A DNA stretch of 50,605 nt from Beroe ovata (taxonomy: Eukaryota > Ctenophora > Nuda > Beroida > Beroidae): assembly GCA_946803715.1 (NCBI GenBank), contig CAMPET010000038.1, forward strand, positions 210,663 through 261,267, read 5' to 3'. Positions 12,701-27,700 of the stretch are shown here, piece after piece. The notes beneath the pieces were generated by a model. The model worked only from the letters and a program-made list of their open reading frames with translations. It ran no database searches and was not told the DNA's origin. The position numbers and the translations under genes were made by a program. Numbering within the stretch: the first letter of the stretch is position 1; every line of letters begins with the position of its first letter.

Positions 12701-15700
12701 CATGGATTCTCAAAATATCCTCTTGCAACTGAATTCCATAATCGCGCGCTCAAAATTCACGTGAATCACTTCTAACAATGAAATATGCGTCAACTTTTCT
12801 CGAGTTTTAATTCGCGCGGCGTACGCCAACAAACATTGAGGAGTGTGACCGATGAACCACCTCGCGTAATGTTTACCTGATCTTATCAACTTCATATTAT
12901 CATCAGTGCATGAATAGGTACGGGCCCGGTGTCTGCTCTTGAACAGGTATTTGGCAGGTGAATCTGACGGCTGTAACATGTCTATAATGTTCAACTTGTG
13001 CAGTGTTACGTACACGTCTTGACAGTCAACAGTCCTGGGAAGAAGACATTTCCAAGTTAGGAGCAGTCGCACTTTGTAGTGTCTTTTTACGGCAACAAAT
13101 TCTGACCACATTGACGCTTGTATTACCAAACAAATACCAATGTTCAATAACCATAGCGTCCAATGTTAAGAGCTCATTGGATCTGTCCAATGTTCAGTAA
13201 ATATTCTATCCAATGTTCACTGTTCAGTGTAACTTGAAACGAGGTTGTTTGTTGTGGGGCTACCTGTTGCCACCCTTGAGTCGAATCTTATCTTTTTGCT
13301 ATGCTGTCCAAATATGCCATCATTGAATGAAACCAATTACACAATAATACATATGGCAAGTAGGCCACCTGATATACCTTATTCAATGCCATTTCGTGAA
13401 CTGCACATTGCTTTGGTGCCCAGCATATTAATTTTTCCTATTTACAAATTTTATAGTTCTTATGCCTGAAATTACTTGTTCCTTGACTTAAGGTGTGAAA
13501 TACTACACCAAATAAACACTGATAACAAATCACACAATATCTTATCACCTATTCACACATCACGCATGTCAACTTTCTCCAATACGTCCAGTGCTCCACG
13601 CATCACTTTCAACTGTCCATATTCTCATATTATTCTGCGGTACTGCTCGTTTGATAATCACCTGACTACACTGGCATCCTCTGGAGTACATCATGTCTGA
13701 GAGTGAACTACGGCGTAAAGTGGCACATGTCATGGAAACACTCCTGAACATGGACCGTGAATATTGCAGTTTCGATGAGTTGAAGGAAAGGGTCGTATTT
13801 GACCCGACGCTCACCAAAGAACAACGATTCCAGGCGGTTGTTGAGATGGTTATCCGATACACAATCGACACCAAGGATAAATACTGGGTGGCTAAGCTGT
13901 ATGGTGGTGGCTCGCACATGTCATTCATAGCGGAAATGATCGTAGCGTACAACAACCAGAACTGTCACACGTACAGCAGCAGCCCACTTTTCACCTTCGC
14001 AGAGGAGCAGATCTTGTCGAAGATTATAGGGTACGTTGGTTATGAAGACGGCGCAAACGGACTCTTTCTGCCGGGTGGAAGCTATTGTACTCTAGTGGCA
14101 ATGATAGCCGCACGATTCAAGAAGTATCCCTGCTCTAAACACTCGGGGAACAATCAGCCAATCCAAGTTATCACATCGCATAACTCCCACTACTCTATTG
14201 ACAAGGGTGCCATAATGATGGGCATGGGAACTGATAACGTGATAAAGATAGACTTCGAAACGACAACACCCGAGCAATTAGGGGAAATTATTCTTAAGAA
14301 CAACGTTTTCATGATAAACTCCACATTTGGTACTACAAGTGAGGGAATTCTCGAGAGCGTGGATAAGTTTTCGGAAATCTTGAAGAAGTACAACATCTGG
14401 CATCACATTGATGCGTGTGTTAGCGGTATTGCACTTTTCAGCGCCAAATACCGCTATCTTACCGCATCATTCAGCTGCGCGGACTCCATTACAATTGATT
14501 GTCACAAGTGTCTGAACATGAATCAACAGTGTAGCTTGCTACTCGTCAAGGAGGGCCAGCTCCTGAGTGATGTATCCAGGGTTACAGCACCCTATCTATT
14601 CCATGAGGATAATGAACACGACATCGCTAACAGATCCTTCACCTGTGGTCGCCGGGCTGACGGGTTCAAACTCTGGTTCTGTGACCAAGTCGACGACCTG
14701 GATGCCCAGGCCACACTGATATACGATAGAAATGCAGCGTTTAAGGAGATCATATCACGTGATCCCCGATTCGAGGCGATATTGGCCGATTCAATGACGC
14801 ATACATGCTTCAAGCTGGTTCCCGTTAACGAGAAGGAAGTGAAAATCCACGAAATTACTGCAGAATTGAGGCGGAAAGGAATTTTCATTGAATATCACAG
14901 AGACTATTTCCGGATTGTTGCGGTTAACAGTAATATCGACGGCAATTTATTCCGGAATATCCTTTGCGAGATAAACAAGTCTTATGAGGCGATGAATAAT
15001 TGACTACATTTCCCCTCACGGAAGTGAACTCACTTTGTTTATTTTTGTTTCCAAGAAACTGTCACATTGACAACCGTTATCTCACCCTGTTTCTGTACGG
15101 TATTGTTAGAAACACAAATCAATACACTCAATAACATGCTTCTCATCAGCGTAAATTGGTACACTTCAGCCGTCTGTACGCACAATCCTTGTATTTACAC
15201 TTTTCTATGCGGTCATCACAGAATGTCTTCACAACAACTGTTCAGGCGTGTTGCTTTATTGTGAACCACTCCACAATGTACATACAATGAGATGGAGGGC
15301 AAACAAATGTGACCTCCACACACACACACACACACATACACATTGTCTTATGTTCATTGTGCCTAGTCTCAGAAGCATTGCTCACACTCTCACTTTTTCA
15401 CAGAGACTGATTGTTGTATGATAATTTCTCTTTGTTTTCCAATGTATCTGCCAATTAACTTGTGGTCGTATTGATAGTTCACCAATGTTCACTAGACACA
15501 GATTCGCCCCTTACTGTATTGGGATTTGTGAATTTCGTCTGCTTGAATACTGAAGCACTATAGAAGTGATTGTGATTTTCATTAGGCAGATTTTACATCT
15601 TGATGTGACCTTATCAAAACTGACCGACACATGCTATTATATCATTATGCCATCATGTAGTACTCACTTTGACCATGAAACTGTGAAATCCTCGAACTTT

Positions 15701-18700
15701 ACCAGAGCCAAATCAGGGGTGGAGCTATCCAGGAGGTCTCCCTGTAGGAGGATAAGAACTTCCGGGAGTACAAAATCCGATCTGATCTCTGAAAATTGGG
15801 ATTCAAATCAGATCGTCATATACTACCTTCAAAATGAGTGTTTATTGTTTAACATCTTGTCGAACATATGAGTAGGTAGTATCATAGTATCGTTGCAGCA
15901 TACTATCGATCTTGAGGGATTAATGGGATTAAATACGTGATGGAATTTCAAGTCATTGTTACCATCGTTGATGGGATTATTAGATCTAATCAAGCAAATA
16001 GTTGATAACTGCAGATAACCTTTCACCTCACTATAATACTTTCACTTCACTATAATACTAGAAAATTTGTCGTTCATTGGAATGTAACACACTATAATTC
16101 GCATCATCAATTTCACTTATTGTATGGTTACTATGTGCAAGTATTGAAATTATTAGCTAGGATCATTGTGTTCTTTGTGTTACTGTTTTGTGCGATGTAT
16201 AATATGTTGCTATCACTCATTTCGTATTCATGACCTCAAATTTGATAAGGCTGCCTTATCAATGCAAAGATCTTTTGTTCGTGATTTTATGTGCACTACG
16301 GAATTTCTCGTTTCCACATTTGTAGATAACTTGGAATCGCTGAAGTTTGTAATGGCAATCCGATATCTCAAAAGATTAGATAATAGTTCAAAAAACGCCA
16401 TCTCGTTGATGCATAATTATAGTCTTTATTCATGAGGTTGAGGAGTGGATGGCAGAATTATCAGTCGAGGGCGAAGCCCGAGCTGATAATTGGAGTTGAA
16501 TCCGAGACCGAAGGTCGAGGATTTAACGAGCCATCCACTCCGAAACCGAATTAATAAAGAATATTTTACAACGTCCACGAATGATACGTTAATTGCTTGT
16601 TACCTTTTTCGGTTAACTTCATGCCATCATACAAAACTACTCACTATAGCATTCCCAATAGCTTGACCGCTAAAATAATTTGGGGGACTTTTTGTGCCAG
16701 TGGGAATGCGGCACCGACTGGGCCTGGGACAGTCTCAACCGCACGCACGTGTATAAGAAAGGCGGCATTGTCAAACCAAAGCAACAACATTTAGCTGGCT
16801 ACTAATGTTGGAGTGCGCTATCGACCGGAAAGAGATAGTATCTCTGATCTTCTATTTTTGGTGTCGCCGACACGTTGAAGTTAATTGCGGTACTGTTTCG
16901 ATCTAAATTCCGTGTTTTTCCGTGGGATTTTCCGGATTCAAGCTAATTCTCGAAACTCTGGTTTCTCTTTTGTTTACACTGCCAAATCTCGACACTGCCA
17001 ACACTGCCATGTCTTCTTCAGCAGCTTCGTTTAAGTTTGTGGAGAGATCCCCCTCAACCGTTGTAGCTGAATCATCTTTTCCTTCATTTTTTACTGTTGT
17101 GCAATTCGCTCTTCAATTTTTTTTCATTGTTTATTTTATAGTATACTAATGGATTATCGTATAGTATACAGATGAATAATCTCTCTATAACCATGTTTAT
17201 TGTACACTATATGGATGAATAATCATCATCATTGATCAATTATTGATCACCATACACAACGATAATTCCTGTCCATGACGGGTGGTAGTGTAATTTTCGG
17301 CAGCATTATTCGGATAAAAGTTGTAAAATATATGATTTACATGACGCCTCTCCCCGCTCCCACTAGCTAATGACGATCTTCTCCTTGCCAACATCTAACA
17401 ATGAGACATGGCTCCCCAACATGAACATTGACCGTGTCACTTACAATTTGAAAGTATCTGAGTACGACAACCGACTCGAGCAGAAGTCAGAATTGGCAGA
17501 CAGAGAGTTGTCCGTATATCTACGAGCGAGAAGAGACTCCAAAACTACGATCAGTGGTCTGTACGTCGCGACCATTGGCGTATCGGTGGTCGTCCTATGC
17601 GTGTTGTTATTCGAACTTATTCTCACAAAGTATTTTTATGGATGACAATTCGTATCAAAATGAGACACAAATTCATGAAGGTCGGAGTCTCAACTCTCAA
17701 GTGACGTGTAAGGTCGCAGTTAATAAAACTTGGTCCGGCAAAGAAAAGACCTCTCTCTCTGTCAATACCACCATATTCCAGAATTTTGTTACATCCCAGA
17801 ATTGCGTTATACCATATTCCAGAATTGTGTTTAGAATTTCATAGCTATAGACTGTGGTACATTTTGTTACAGTTGACGAGTGTGCAGATTATTTTTTTTG
17901 CTTAACGACCACTCTTATCAATAATATTACGATAGTACCTGCTGTATTGAAGTTTATCGAATTGATAATTACATTCAAATCTCAGACGAACTTCTACTAT
18001 AACAGCATCAATTCCTCCGTTATCTTACTACAATTCGATTTACTGGAACAAGGCCTGTAACCAATAACCGTTCTATAAAATACAAGTATTCACCTTTCTA
18101 TAAAATACAAGTATTAACCGTTCTTCAAGTATTTACCCTTGACGAGAGAGATGCGTTCTTCCTCCAGCACAGTGTCGACCATCACAAGTGACGAGCTGGT
18201 CCTTACCCTGTTCACAGGACCCCGGAGTGACGTGGCGTACCTATCAGGGGGGAGTGGGTGGTTATTGAAGAGAGAGAGAGAGAGTGGTTATGTGGACTTG
18301 TAGGTATTATAGAATGCAGATTCATGGTGAAATTGCAGCGATAGATCCCCAATTCTGTGATAGGAACCATGAGCCAAATAATGTATCTCGACATCAAGTA
18401 AAGGGTAAAGTTTCGATAGTTTCTCACGTTCTACAAGAGTCAAGTGTTGTTTTATCTTTTTATGATGATGAGAAACAGTGACTATTGATGATTTATATAT
18501 TTCGGTGATGGAATAATTGTAAATTGTAACTTCGTCACATCAACACGTCAGTAACGTCGTATCGTGGGAAATCATGAATAGAAAGAATCTCACTGCATAG
18601 TTTCGATGACTTGTTCGTAGAGCTTCTTTGACAGAGTAACACGGAGTCCTTGTGGTATTTCGGCGGTAATGTTCGTCTGTACAACTACCTGTCAAAACAA

Positions 18701-21700
18701 ATTCCATCATAAGAATAAGGAGTGTTGAGAGAGGGATGAGAGGGTTTAACATAATATGCCTCAGTAGAGCTAGAAGAGAGCTTGGGAGTTTGAGGGGCCA
18801 GGCTGATGCAGCCTCACGAGGTGTCAATTGATAGGTATCATAAGGTGTCAATTATATACCATGTTCTTGCGGTGAGTTCGCTTCTGTTCAACCACCACAT
18901 TGAGGGTAGTGTCGTGGAGGATGGGCTTGTCGTCCAGCAGATTCATCTCGTCCCCCAACTGATGGGGCTGGACAGCAGAATAGAGGTGGATGTTGTCAAC
19001 ATCTAGCAGTATCTGTTCAGGGTGTGTGCGATTATAATTAGGTACTTCGACACCAATTAATGTCGTATGAATAAGTTATACGGCATTGTGTGATCTTATT
19101 ATGATACAACCAGTGATGATCTAAAATAATCTCGATTTTATAAATAGAGTACTGCAACTTATATACAATTTCCTGTGAACTAACCCTGTGATGAAGGGAC
19201 TCATTCACCGCGCAGTACTCATTCCTGATGGTCACGTTACCAAGGTGACCGACCAGGGTGTCACGTGATCCCGCACCCCGTGGTAGCTGTACAACAGGAC
19301 TCTCTATCAGAACAGAGAAACTGACACGTTCACAGTCCACATCCCCTGAGCGACGGTGTGTTAGGATAGGCTGGTGTTATCAGCTGTACTATGGAGCCTG
19401 AACTAAGTAAGCGCCATCAATCTGCCATGAAATTAGGCCACCAGGACCACCACATCTAACCACAAAACAAGTGTCACAGATGCGTATTACGTCACCAGGT
19501 TTGTGATGTAACGCGTTACGTAACGCGTTACGTAACGCGTGAGAACTGCAATACTGTGTTTGACAGCTGTCTTTGACAGCTATAAAATCATAGCATGTTT
19601 TTATATCACCAACACTGTTCGTCGAACATCGAATAGACATGAAACATGTATACGGTAATCGCTAAAAGTAGTGAAACAATTAAACAAGATTTCAGTGGTG
19701 ATCCAATGGAATACCTATTATAGCTCTATAGTAAATGCAACATACAGCATGATGCTGTAATAGTGAGTGAAGTCTGTAACAGTATAGAAAGTCGTGGGAT
19801 AACCACACATAATTGTAGGATGAGGACAGTATTGAATGTCGATGACAGGATGACAGGGCGTCACTATGCATGGAGCCGAGAAAACAAAGCATGCGGTAAA
19901 TTATCTCTCATTTTTAACTGTAAACGTGATTTTTACGTTTTGTAATAATCGATTTTCAAATGGTTGTAATAAGACGAGTATGCCGTCACAAAGCAGTTGG
20001 TTGTTCTGCGAAACTGAAAAAGTTTGAAAACTCCTGAATTAACACGTTCTATAACAGTTTTGTCATTATTATTTGTAATTCTGTCATAGACGGAAAGAGG
20101 ACGAAGTATGAGGTAAGCAGTATAAGGACTCATGTTGCTTGTTATGTTGATGAGAATTGAGAAGGAAAAAAATTCCTGTCGATCAGGGGGCTGGTAAGTG
20201 CCCGCAGCCACAACAACCATTACCCGTTGTCAGCTTATAAAAATTCCAATAAAACACGTAATCGGAAAAGGGCGGGACTTTATTTTCAAGAACAGCTATG
20301 CCATGGTGGGTCAAACTAGGAGTGGAAAACTTTAGGTCTAACTAGGAGTGGAAATATATGATATTGACCGATCTCCGACTTACCGTAGTTAATGACACGA
20401 TTTGCGGCTTGTGTTGCTCGTGTGGATATCTGAGACACCTGCTCCTCCACGAGCAGCAGCAGACTGTTGATACTGCTGATCACTGCGGATGTGAAGGAGG
20501 GCGAGTGGAAGTATTGGAGTGAACCGACATGGGCATCAACAGACGATGTGATCCGGGGAGGGAAATTCGGGGAAGAGGCGTCTGCCGTATCTGAGAAAGG
20601 GGTGGAAGAGGCATCCACTGTAACCGGGGGATTAGGGGTGAAAGAGGCGTCTGCTGTATCCGAGAGAGAGGTGGAAGGGGTGTCAGCATTGTCTGAGGGA
20701 TTTTTGATGGAAGAGGCGTCAGTTGTAACTAGCGGAGCAGTGTATGGGGTATCTGTGGTGGAAGAGGCGTCAGCAGTATCTGGGGAAGGTAGCGTGGGAG
20801 AGGCCACGTCAAGGATTGTTATATCCGGAGAGGTACTATTGGGAGTTTTAGTGCGTGTTATGGAGAGAGCGTGGTGGGTTGGAGAGTTGCTCTCCGTGTT
20901 CCTGAAACAATAGGGAGTTGTGAGGAATGAGCTAATGTGAAGGGGGAGGAATGACACGCCACAACTCTCCGCGGATAAAACCTCTAGCAACCGAAACGAA
21001 CCTCTCGCCAAGTCCCAAGATGGTCCTCTCGTTACCATGCACCCTCAAGTGGATAACAGCCACAGTTAGCCTGGTTTGTTGAGCAGTTCTAGTTCTCTCA
21101 GCACCGAGACTCACTCCCAACATAGTCACACTGCCGATCTTCCTCCTTGGATCACGTGGGTCAAGCAGACCCAGAGACACGTGCTCCACACCTACCTAAT
21201 AGAGTATAGAATATTATATTTTAGTAATTCCAATCACCATCGCTCCATGGGCTCTTACAAAAATTACCATTACCAAATTCTCGAATGTGTTGCGTCGTAA
21301 GACGTTGAATGTCACACATACAAATAATAGAGACGATGAAATGCGGGATAGTAAAAACTTGTTCCCCATAGGATCTTCGCGTCAGTTAGCTACCCCACGT
21401 GCGGCACGTGAGAGAAATAAACTTCGAATGATGGATATTCACGAGCTATTGGACAGTTACACTTTCATTGTTTCGTTCACGGAGGCATTGAAACGAGCTA
21501 AGTTATTGTAGAAATATTTTCCTCATCTCCAGCTACTAAGACATTCACTCATCTCCTGCTACTAAGACATTCACTTGGTACTCAATATGGCCATTGGTCA
21601 TTGACTGCTTTACCGACGCCCCTTTTCGCCCCCAAAGTGCACCCTTTTCGCCCCCAAAATGCCCCCTTTTCGCCCCCAAAATGCCCAAGTTATGTATAAA

Positions 21701-24700
21701 AAGAAATATATTGTCCTGAGTTGTAGTAGTCATAACCCTCTCAAATTGTTGCATGGGAAGACATTGAGTCTTGACGACTAACATACCTACCGATTCTTTA
21801 ATGCGATTGTCTTAGAGTGTGTGTGTGTGTGTATGTGTGTGTCTGTGTGTTTGTGTGTATGTGCGTGTGTGTGTGTGTGTGTGTGTTACCATGGTAAAGT
21901 GGTAACCCACCTTTACATCATATTGCCAGTCCTCTGTGGCAACACCTCCAACATCCGTCTCTTCCCAAACACCACTCACTCGAACCTTTGGAGGGAGGCA
22001 GTGATCTGACACCATGATAGTGAAGTCACGATCTGACACCATGATCGTTTTGTAATGACAGTAAGATCACGAACATCTGACACCGTGTCAACGTGACACC
22101 ATACTAACCATGTCACCGGCATATTCTTCTTCTTCGTTCTTACCTGCTCTTTTCGGCCGTGCGACACACGTTTCCCAAAGCCGAGCAAGTGCGCCAGCGT
22201 GGTGTGATGAGGAAGCAGGTCGAGATAGTTCAACTTGATATCCACATAACGGGTACCGGGCGTTTTTGCCGCGACATCTCTGCTTATGTTCGGGTAATCT
22301 GGTCCTGTTACAATGGATGTTAAAACTGTATAATATTCGGCCTATACTCCGCCCTTATTAATTTTGCATTGACTCAAAACGTGAATCGTATTCATTCAAC
22401 TGTACTAGGGATCGTTAGCTATCCTCGGATTACAATGTTATATGACAGCCATTCTTTTGTGTGACGAGTAGGGTTCGCATTAACTCATCATTCACCGACT
22501 AATGAACAGAAGTCATGTCAACCGTGACAGATTGAATCTGTAGGACTGTCGACAAAGGAGGGTGGAGAGCATTGTCGGAAATGACGATATGAAATCCATA
22601 ATTACTCGAATAGAAGCTCACTATACGACATGGCACCTAGGTAGTAGAATCTTAGAATATGGAAAACTTACAATGCGTTATTTACTACAATTTAACATAA
22701 TGGTCACCCTATCATAATAATATGATGGATATCCTTGAAGATATGGAACAGCTATGAATACTAAACGGCATGTCAACGATCACATGATTCACACATCCAT
22801 GAGATAGTTCTAGAGTTGATAACGGTGAAGACATACGCGTGCTTCCAAACCAGCGCGTTACGACTCCGTCATTCCAGTTGTGACGATGAGTGATTTGCCG
22901 AAGCTCTCAATTTTGATTTTGTCCCGGTTTTCAATCACCGGACTTATCCACATAATCACAGTCATGATATAGGTAAAGGAGTAGTCGATAACGATCAGGT
23001 ACCGATAGCTCGCAACACGGCTCTGTAATTTAACCTTGTTACTATGGTGATTATGTAATACCTCGTTACTATGGTGATTATGTCTGCAGGTATTTCCCTA
23101 GAGGTGTTGATAGCACGTGCAGATGATATTCTCATTAAATTCCCTGGTTAGGTTCTCCCTCTTCCGTCATCATTAACCGAACAGGACTTATAGCAAATTG
23201 TGGTGCGAACTGTTACAACTACCATGCCATGCTTTAACGACTGCAATAAGGGAGTTAACCGCTATACAATTCCTAGTTTTGGTATACTTTCTATTCACTG
23301 ACACACACACAAACAAACACACACACACGCGCGCATCCGTAGCACAGTGTGCACGCGCACATGATACAACATACATATTTCTCGTAATTGCCCGCCCTAG
23401 TTTTTGGTTGAGACTGGTAAACGGAGAGGTGTCTCGAAGAAATTAGCCAACTATCAACATGCACTCTGTAACAAGAGTGATATGTTACGTGTTACATAAT
23501 ATAAAATACATGTTCCGGGATAGTTCCGATACTCGACCCAATTGCTTGTTAATTCCACGGCCAGGATATAGTGCGAGAGAGAGAGGGGAGCGTGAGGAGG
23601 GAAGGATAGAGGAAGTGAGAGAAAAGAGGGGGAAAGAAAAGGAAGTGAGAGAGTGTCAATGTTGGTGGTGGTTGTTGTTGGTGTTTCTGTACTAGACTTC
23701 CTCTCTACCTTTCTCTCAGTTTCGTTGCAGAAGTAATTACGATATCATACATTGTTCTTTTTCTACCATCATCTACTTTTTTGAACTATTTCAGATATAA
23801 GGTACATATCGAATAAGTGGCAGACATATTTGGTTAGATTTTGTCATCTATGAAGATAACATTGTCATTGTCGTCACGACATCTCGGCACTGATACATTG
23901 TAAGGTTTTTATCGACGTTTTTTAGTAATACCTAACGCTAAAAACAGCGGGAATGGCGACACATCCCATGGAGAAATTATGAGGAAACGAAATTCTTTGC
24001 GGTCGAATTCTATATCTTCTCGCACAAAGATGAAAAGGAAACCTAAAAACAATTAGTATACCTAGCTTCTAAAAGTACTAGGCACCTATTGGTTGAATCA
24101 GGAATCTCTCTTACCTATTTCCAAAACCTCGACCATAATAAGTGCGTCTGACTGTGTGATCTCAGGAGAGCTGTACCATTGGTCCTTCGCAGTATGAGCT
24201 GAAATTAGGGTACATTATAATAGCACTTTTTCATATTATTGTCATTGGAGACGAATGATATTCAACTGGAATGAAAAAGGTATCCTATCCCCAGTTCTTC
24301 ATGCAACTAAATGATGACTACTGAGTAGCTGTCGAATTCAATATGTAGCAGTATAATTCATTAATTTCACCCCGAACTTACCGAAAGGGAATGAACATGC
24401 CATCATGTAGGATTCGTCCTTGTACTGCTGTGTTCTGTCACAAATAGTCAGGGTGGAGATGAGGAGGGATAACTCCGAGCCGAACGGTTGTTTCGTGTAC
24501 GACAACTCAACATCGTCAATATGTAGCTCCAAATCTGCAATTAATTCATGTCAATTACATCTTAGTTCATTTTGCTTATTTTACCTGATTTTCAAGAGGG
24601 CCGACCCGGTTCCAATTTTGCTAATCCTCAGCTTGAGTGGTTTCCTCCCTTCGTATTGAACAGGTTCTGTGGTCCTCATCTACACCCTCAAAAACACTAT

Positions 24701-27700
24701 TATATCCAGGTAGCATATGACGTGGAAAACAATGAGAATTTCCCGCTGGTGGACAATGGACTTTGATAATTAAAATAGGGGCATAAGTCCGTTTGCCACT
24801 TTGGCCAGGCGCCGGTCTTACGCAGGTCTAAAATAGTGGTTTGACAACCTATGATAGATAAGGTATTGTTACTCACTACTCAGAGTGTACAATAATCAGT
24901 GCCGTTGTTGTAACATGTTAGGATTTTATTAATAAGATTGTAACAATGAATGACAGATCAGATTCATGAACAATATAACCCCATAGGCGGATGGCTAGTT
25001 CATAGTTCTTGTATACAATTATGAGTGTGCCTTTGCCTCGTTATGATGCCCATGACACTATTGTAAAGAAAGGTAGCCTGCCACAGACTTTATGATATTC
25101 ACAATATTATGATGTGTCATGTACCCTTCCTATCCGCTGCATTTCTAACGGTCCAACCACACATTTCTCATCAACACAATGTGGCTCCGAATATAGAGCT
25201 ACCTCTTTTCCGATAATTAAACCAGAAAACTTCATATCTTAGCTGTCCAATATAGTGAGTACCTAGGTAACTTAATGCTGAGTGGACTTGACTGTCAGAT
25301 GGTATTTCTATCTATTCCACCGGAAGTTGAAAGAAGCGTGTATGTGTTTGTGTATGTGAGAGAGAGTGAGTGGTTGAGAGAGTGTGATCACACTGTCAAC
25401 ACTAACCCGATACTGTCTAGTGAACAAGAACCTCACTAGTGTTCCGGGTTGTCGGGTTGAAACAGGAGTAAACGTCTGTCGTCTACCGTGAAATACACTC
25501 CGATACAGAGATAGACTAGCGATAATACTTCCCTTTCAGGACATCACTTTTCCGCGGTGACTCATTTGAGTTAAACATTCCTTCTTGCGCTTTGTTTGTA
25601 TGTGCGGCTTAGCCATTTACTATCGAGACGAATATCATGGTGCTTCAACGGGGGATGCTTTTGTTTCATGTCATTGTTCTCTTTATGACTCGTTCGGCTT
25701 GATGACACTTACTACATACTGCATAGCACAGACTTCCACATTTTCTATGACATAAGGAAATTCATTTCTTTGGTTCATGATCTTACCTAGTTGTCGGCCG
25801 TGTGTGACAGTCATGCTTATCTTTTCCACGTGTAACTTTACATCCACCAAATGAGCGTGCATCAGGGTTTCCGGTTTCATGGAGTGTTGTAAGCTCTGGG
25901 AACATGGTACTCAATATCTGATCGTTTGGAAAACAGGAGTCTCCCTCGCGGGTTGCAAGAACTTTCCATCCGCTGATTACAACACACATACACCCAACAA
26001 ACACCCTACATACAGACACATGACCAACATCTTATACTGATTATGACATGTTTGTCACGTTAAGACATGTTCGTGGCAAGTTTTTTAGGATGTTTATCGT
26101 CAGAGACACGTTACAGTAGGTATAAACGTGCTACGAACACCATACAAACATATTACAAACACGCCCTTGTACGTACAGCAGATATGCTATGAGTCACATT
26201 TCCACCATTTCCACCATCTTCTGACGTTGCGGTGGCTGTTTGGGGTGGGAGAGCTGGCGCAGCTCTGTCTGGCTTCTCAACAGAGCTGATACTCCGCAAA
26301 CATCGCAACAGACACCTGAACAGAATGTCTTAAGCTCGTGAATTTGAGTGTCTTATTAAGCACGTGATGTCTTATAGTCTTATTAAGCACGTGAATTCGA
26401 GTTCCGTTGAATTCAGTTAGATCATGTGGCGGCAGATTCTACAATCAGCTGAAACCGTTCATGCGTAACTTACGTCATATTGGTGACATTGAGTTGAAAC
26501 GCCAGTTTAGGAACATTTGCCGACACCAATATGTTAGGATGTAGGGGATCGAGTGAGAAAACCAGTCTCCTCTCCAACTTCATGTCAAGTGAAAACCTGT
26601 GATCAATTTACACTTGAGATAGCTATGCAATACTGTATTACTGTATACGTCATCCATGGGCCTAGAACAGAATTCCTGAATGAACCTCTATCTTATTAAT
26701 TTTTTGCTACCTGTCCATGAGTTGTCCCGATTCCCTCGTCTCAGACATCATCATGTGGGTGAACATGCCTGCATGAACCCGCAGATCACTCAGTTGTACA
26801 GAGAACGTCTCGTACAAAGCGTCGCTCGGAGATGTTGCCAAACTCGTGGGTGCTGCGCGGGATTTGCGGGTTTGCGGGGGATTTGGGGGTGCTGCGCGGG
26901 ATTTGCGGGTTTGCGCGGNTTGCGGGTTTGCGGGGGATTTGGGGTTTCGCGCGGTAGTAATGGAATCAAGCGAGAGTAGGATGATGTTTTCATGGTTGTA
27001 ACTAACATCTAAAGTAAGCGGGTAGTAACTCAAAGTCCACAAGTTGTTAGTTAATATCATGCCTCAACTAAAGTAATTCAGTGCGGCTTTTGATAACAAG
27101 TAACAGCTAATCCACGTCTAAATTGAAGTGTCCGCAATCGTTTTAAAATCCTGCGCGCACACACACACAACTCCAGACTTCTCTGTTTTAAACGAATTTT
27201 CATCAAAGCACGTGTGACAACCTGTCGCACTGTCGCATTGTAACACCTCTGTATATATCTTACATAGTCAAGGGAGGGATCTGTATGGTTTCCCAGAACC
27301 TTAGTCATATATATATAACTTCCGGAGTGTTTCCGTGTGCGCGCCACTATCAGACACCCCCTACAACACCAGCTGTCATTGTTGACACTGTCGCATCATT
27401 GACACATGATGAGTATCAGACAATGTTATCTCCCGAGTGATAAGTAGGGGGTAAACACTGTTTACCAACATTGTTTACTAACAACGTTTCGGTATCGTGT
27501 TATCAGGGAATGCTCCTCTATGATTTCACCTATAGTGCTCAGCTTCCATTTGTGTCGTCAAGCGATAATAAGTAGTAGTCTTATCTCGTTCATAGATATA
27601 TCAGATACCCCTTTATTTCCCGGAAAATAGTTCATTTCGACGACTCGAAATTTTGTTTTGTTTCATTGCTCCTGAGGTAGGCACCGTTCAATTCCATAGG

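Noticed and set aside
19389-19640. 83-codon minus-strand frame
   Set aside because: Exons 24 and 25 of VPS13D join in phase without it, and part of it is the 12 bp palindromic repeat.
19933-20220. 95-codon minus-strand frame between VPS13D exons 24 and 25
   Set aside because: No match to VPS13D, and the neighbouring exons join directly in phase; probably intronic chance frame.
20467-20913. 148-codon plus-strand frame rich in Glu, Ala and Val
   Set aside because: It is the antisense shadow of the repetitive VPS13D exon 24, whose phases and flanking splice sites fit the minus-strand gene.
22860-22980. Possible extra VPS13D exon on the minus strand
   Set aside because: Exons 20 and 21 connect in phase (1 nt plus 2 nt) without it and no clean acceptor-donor pair was found.
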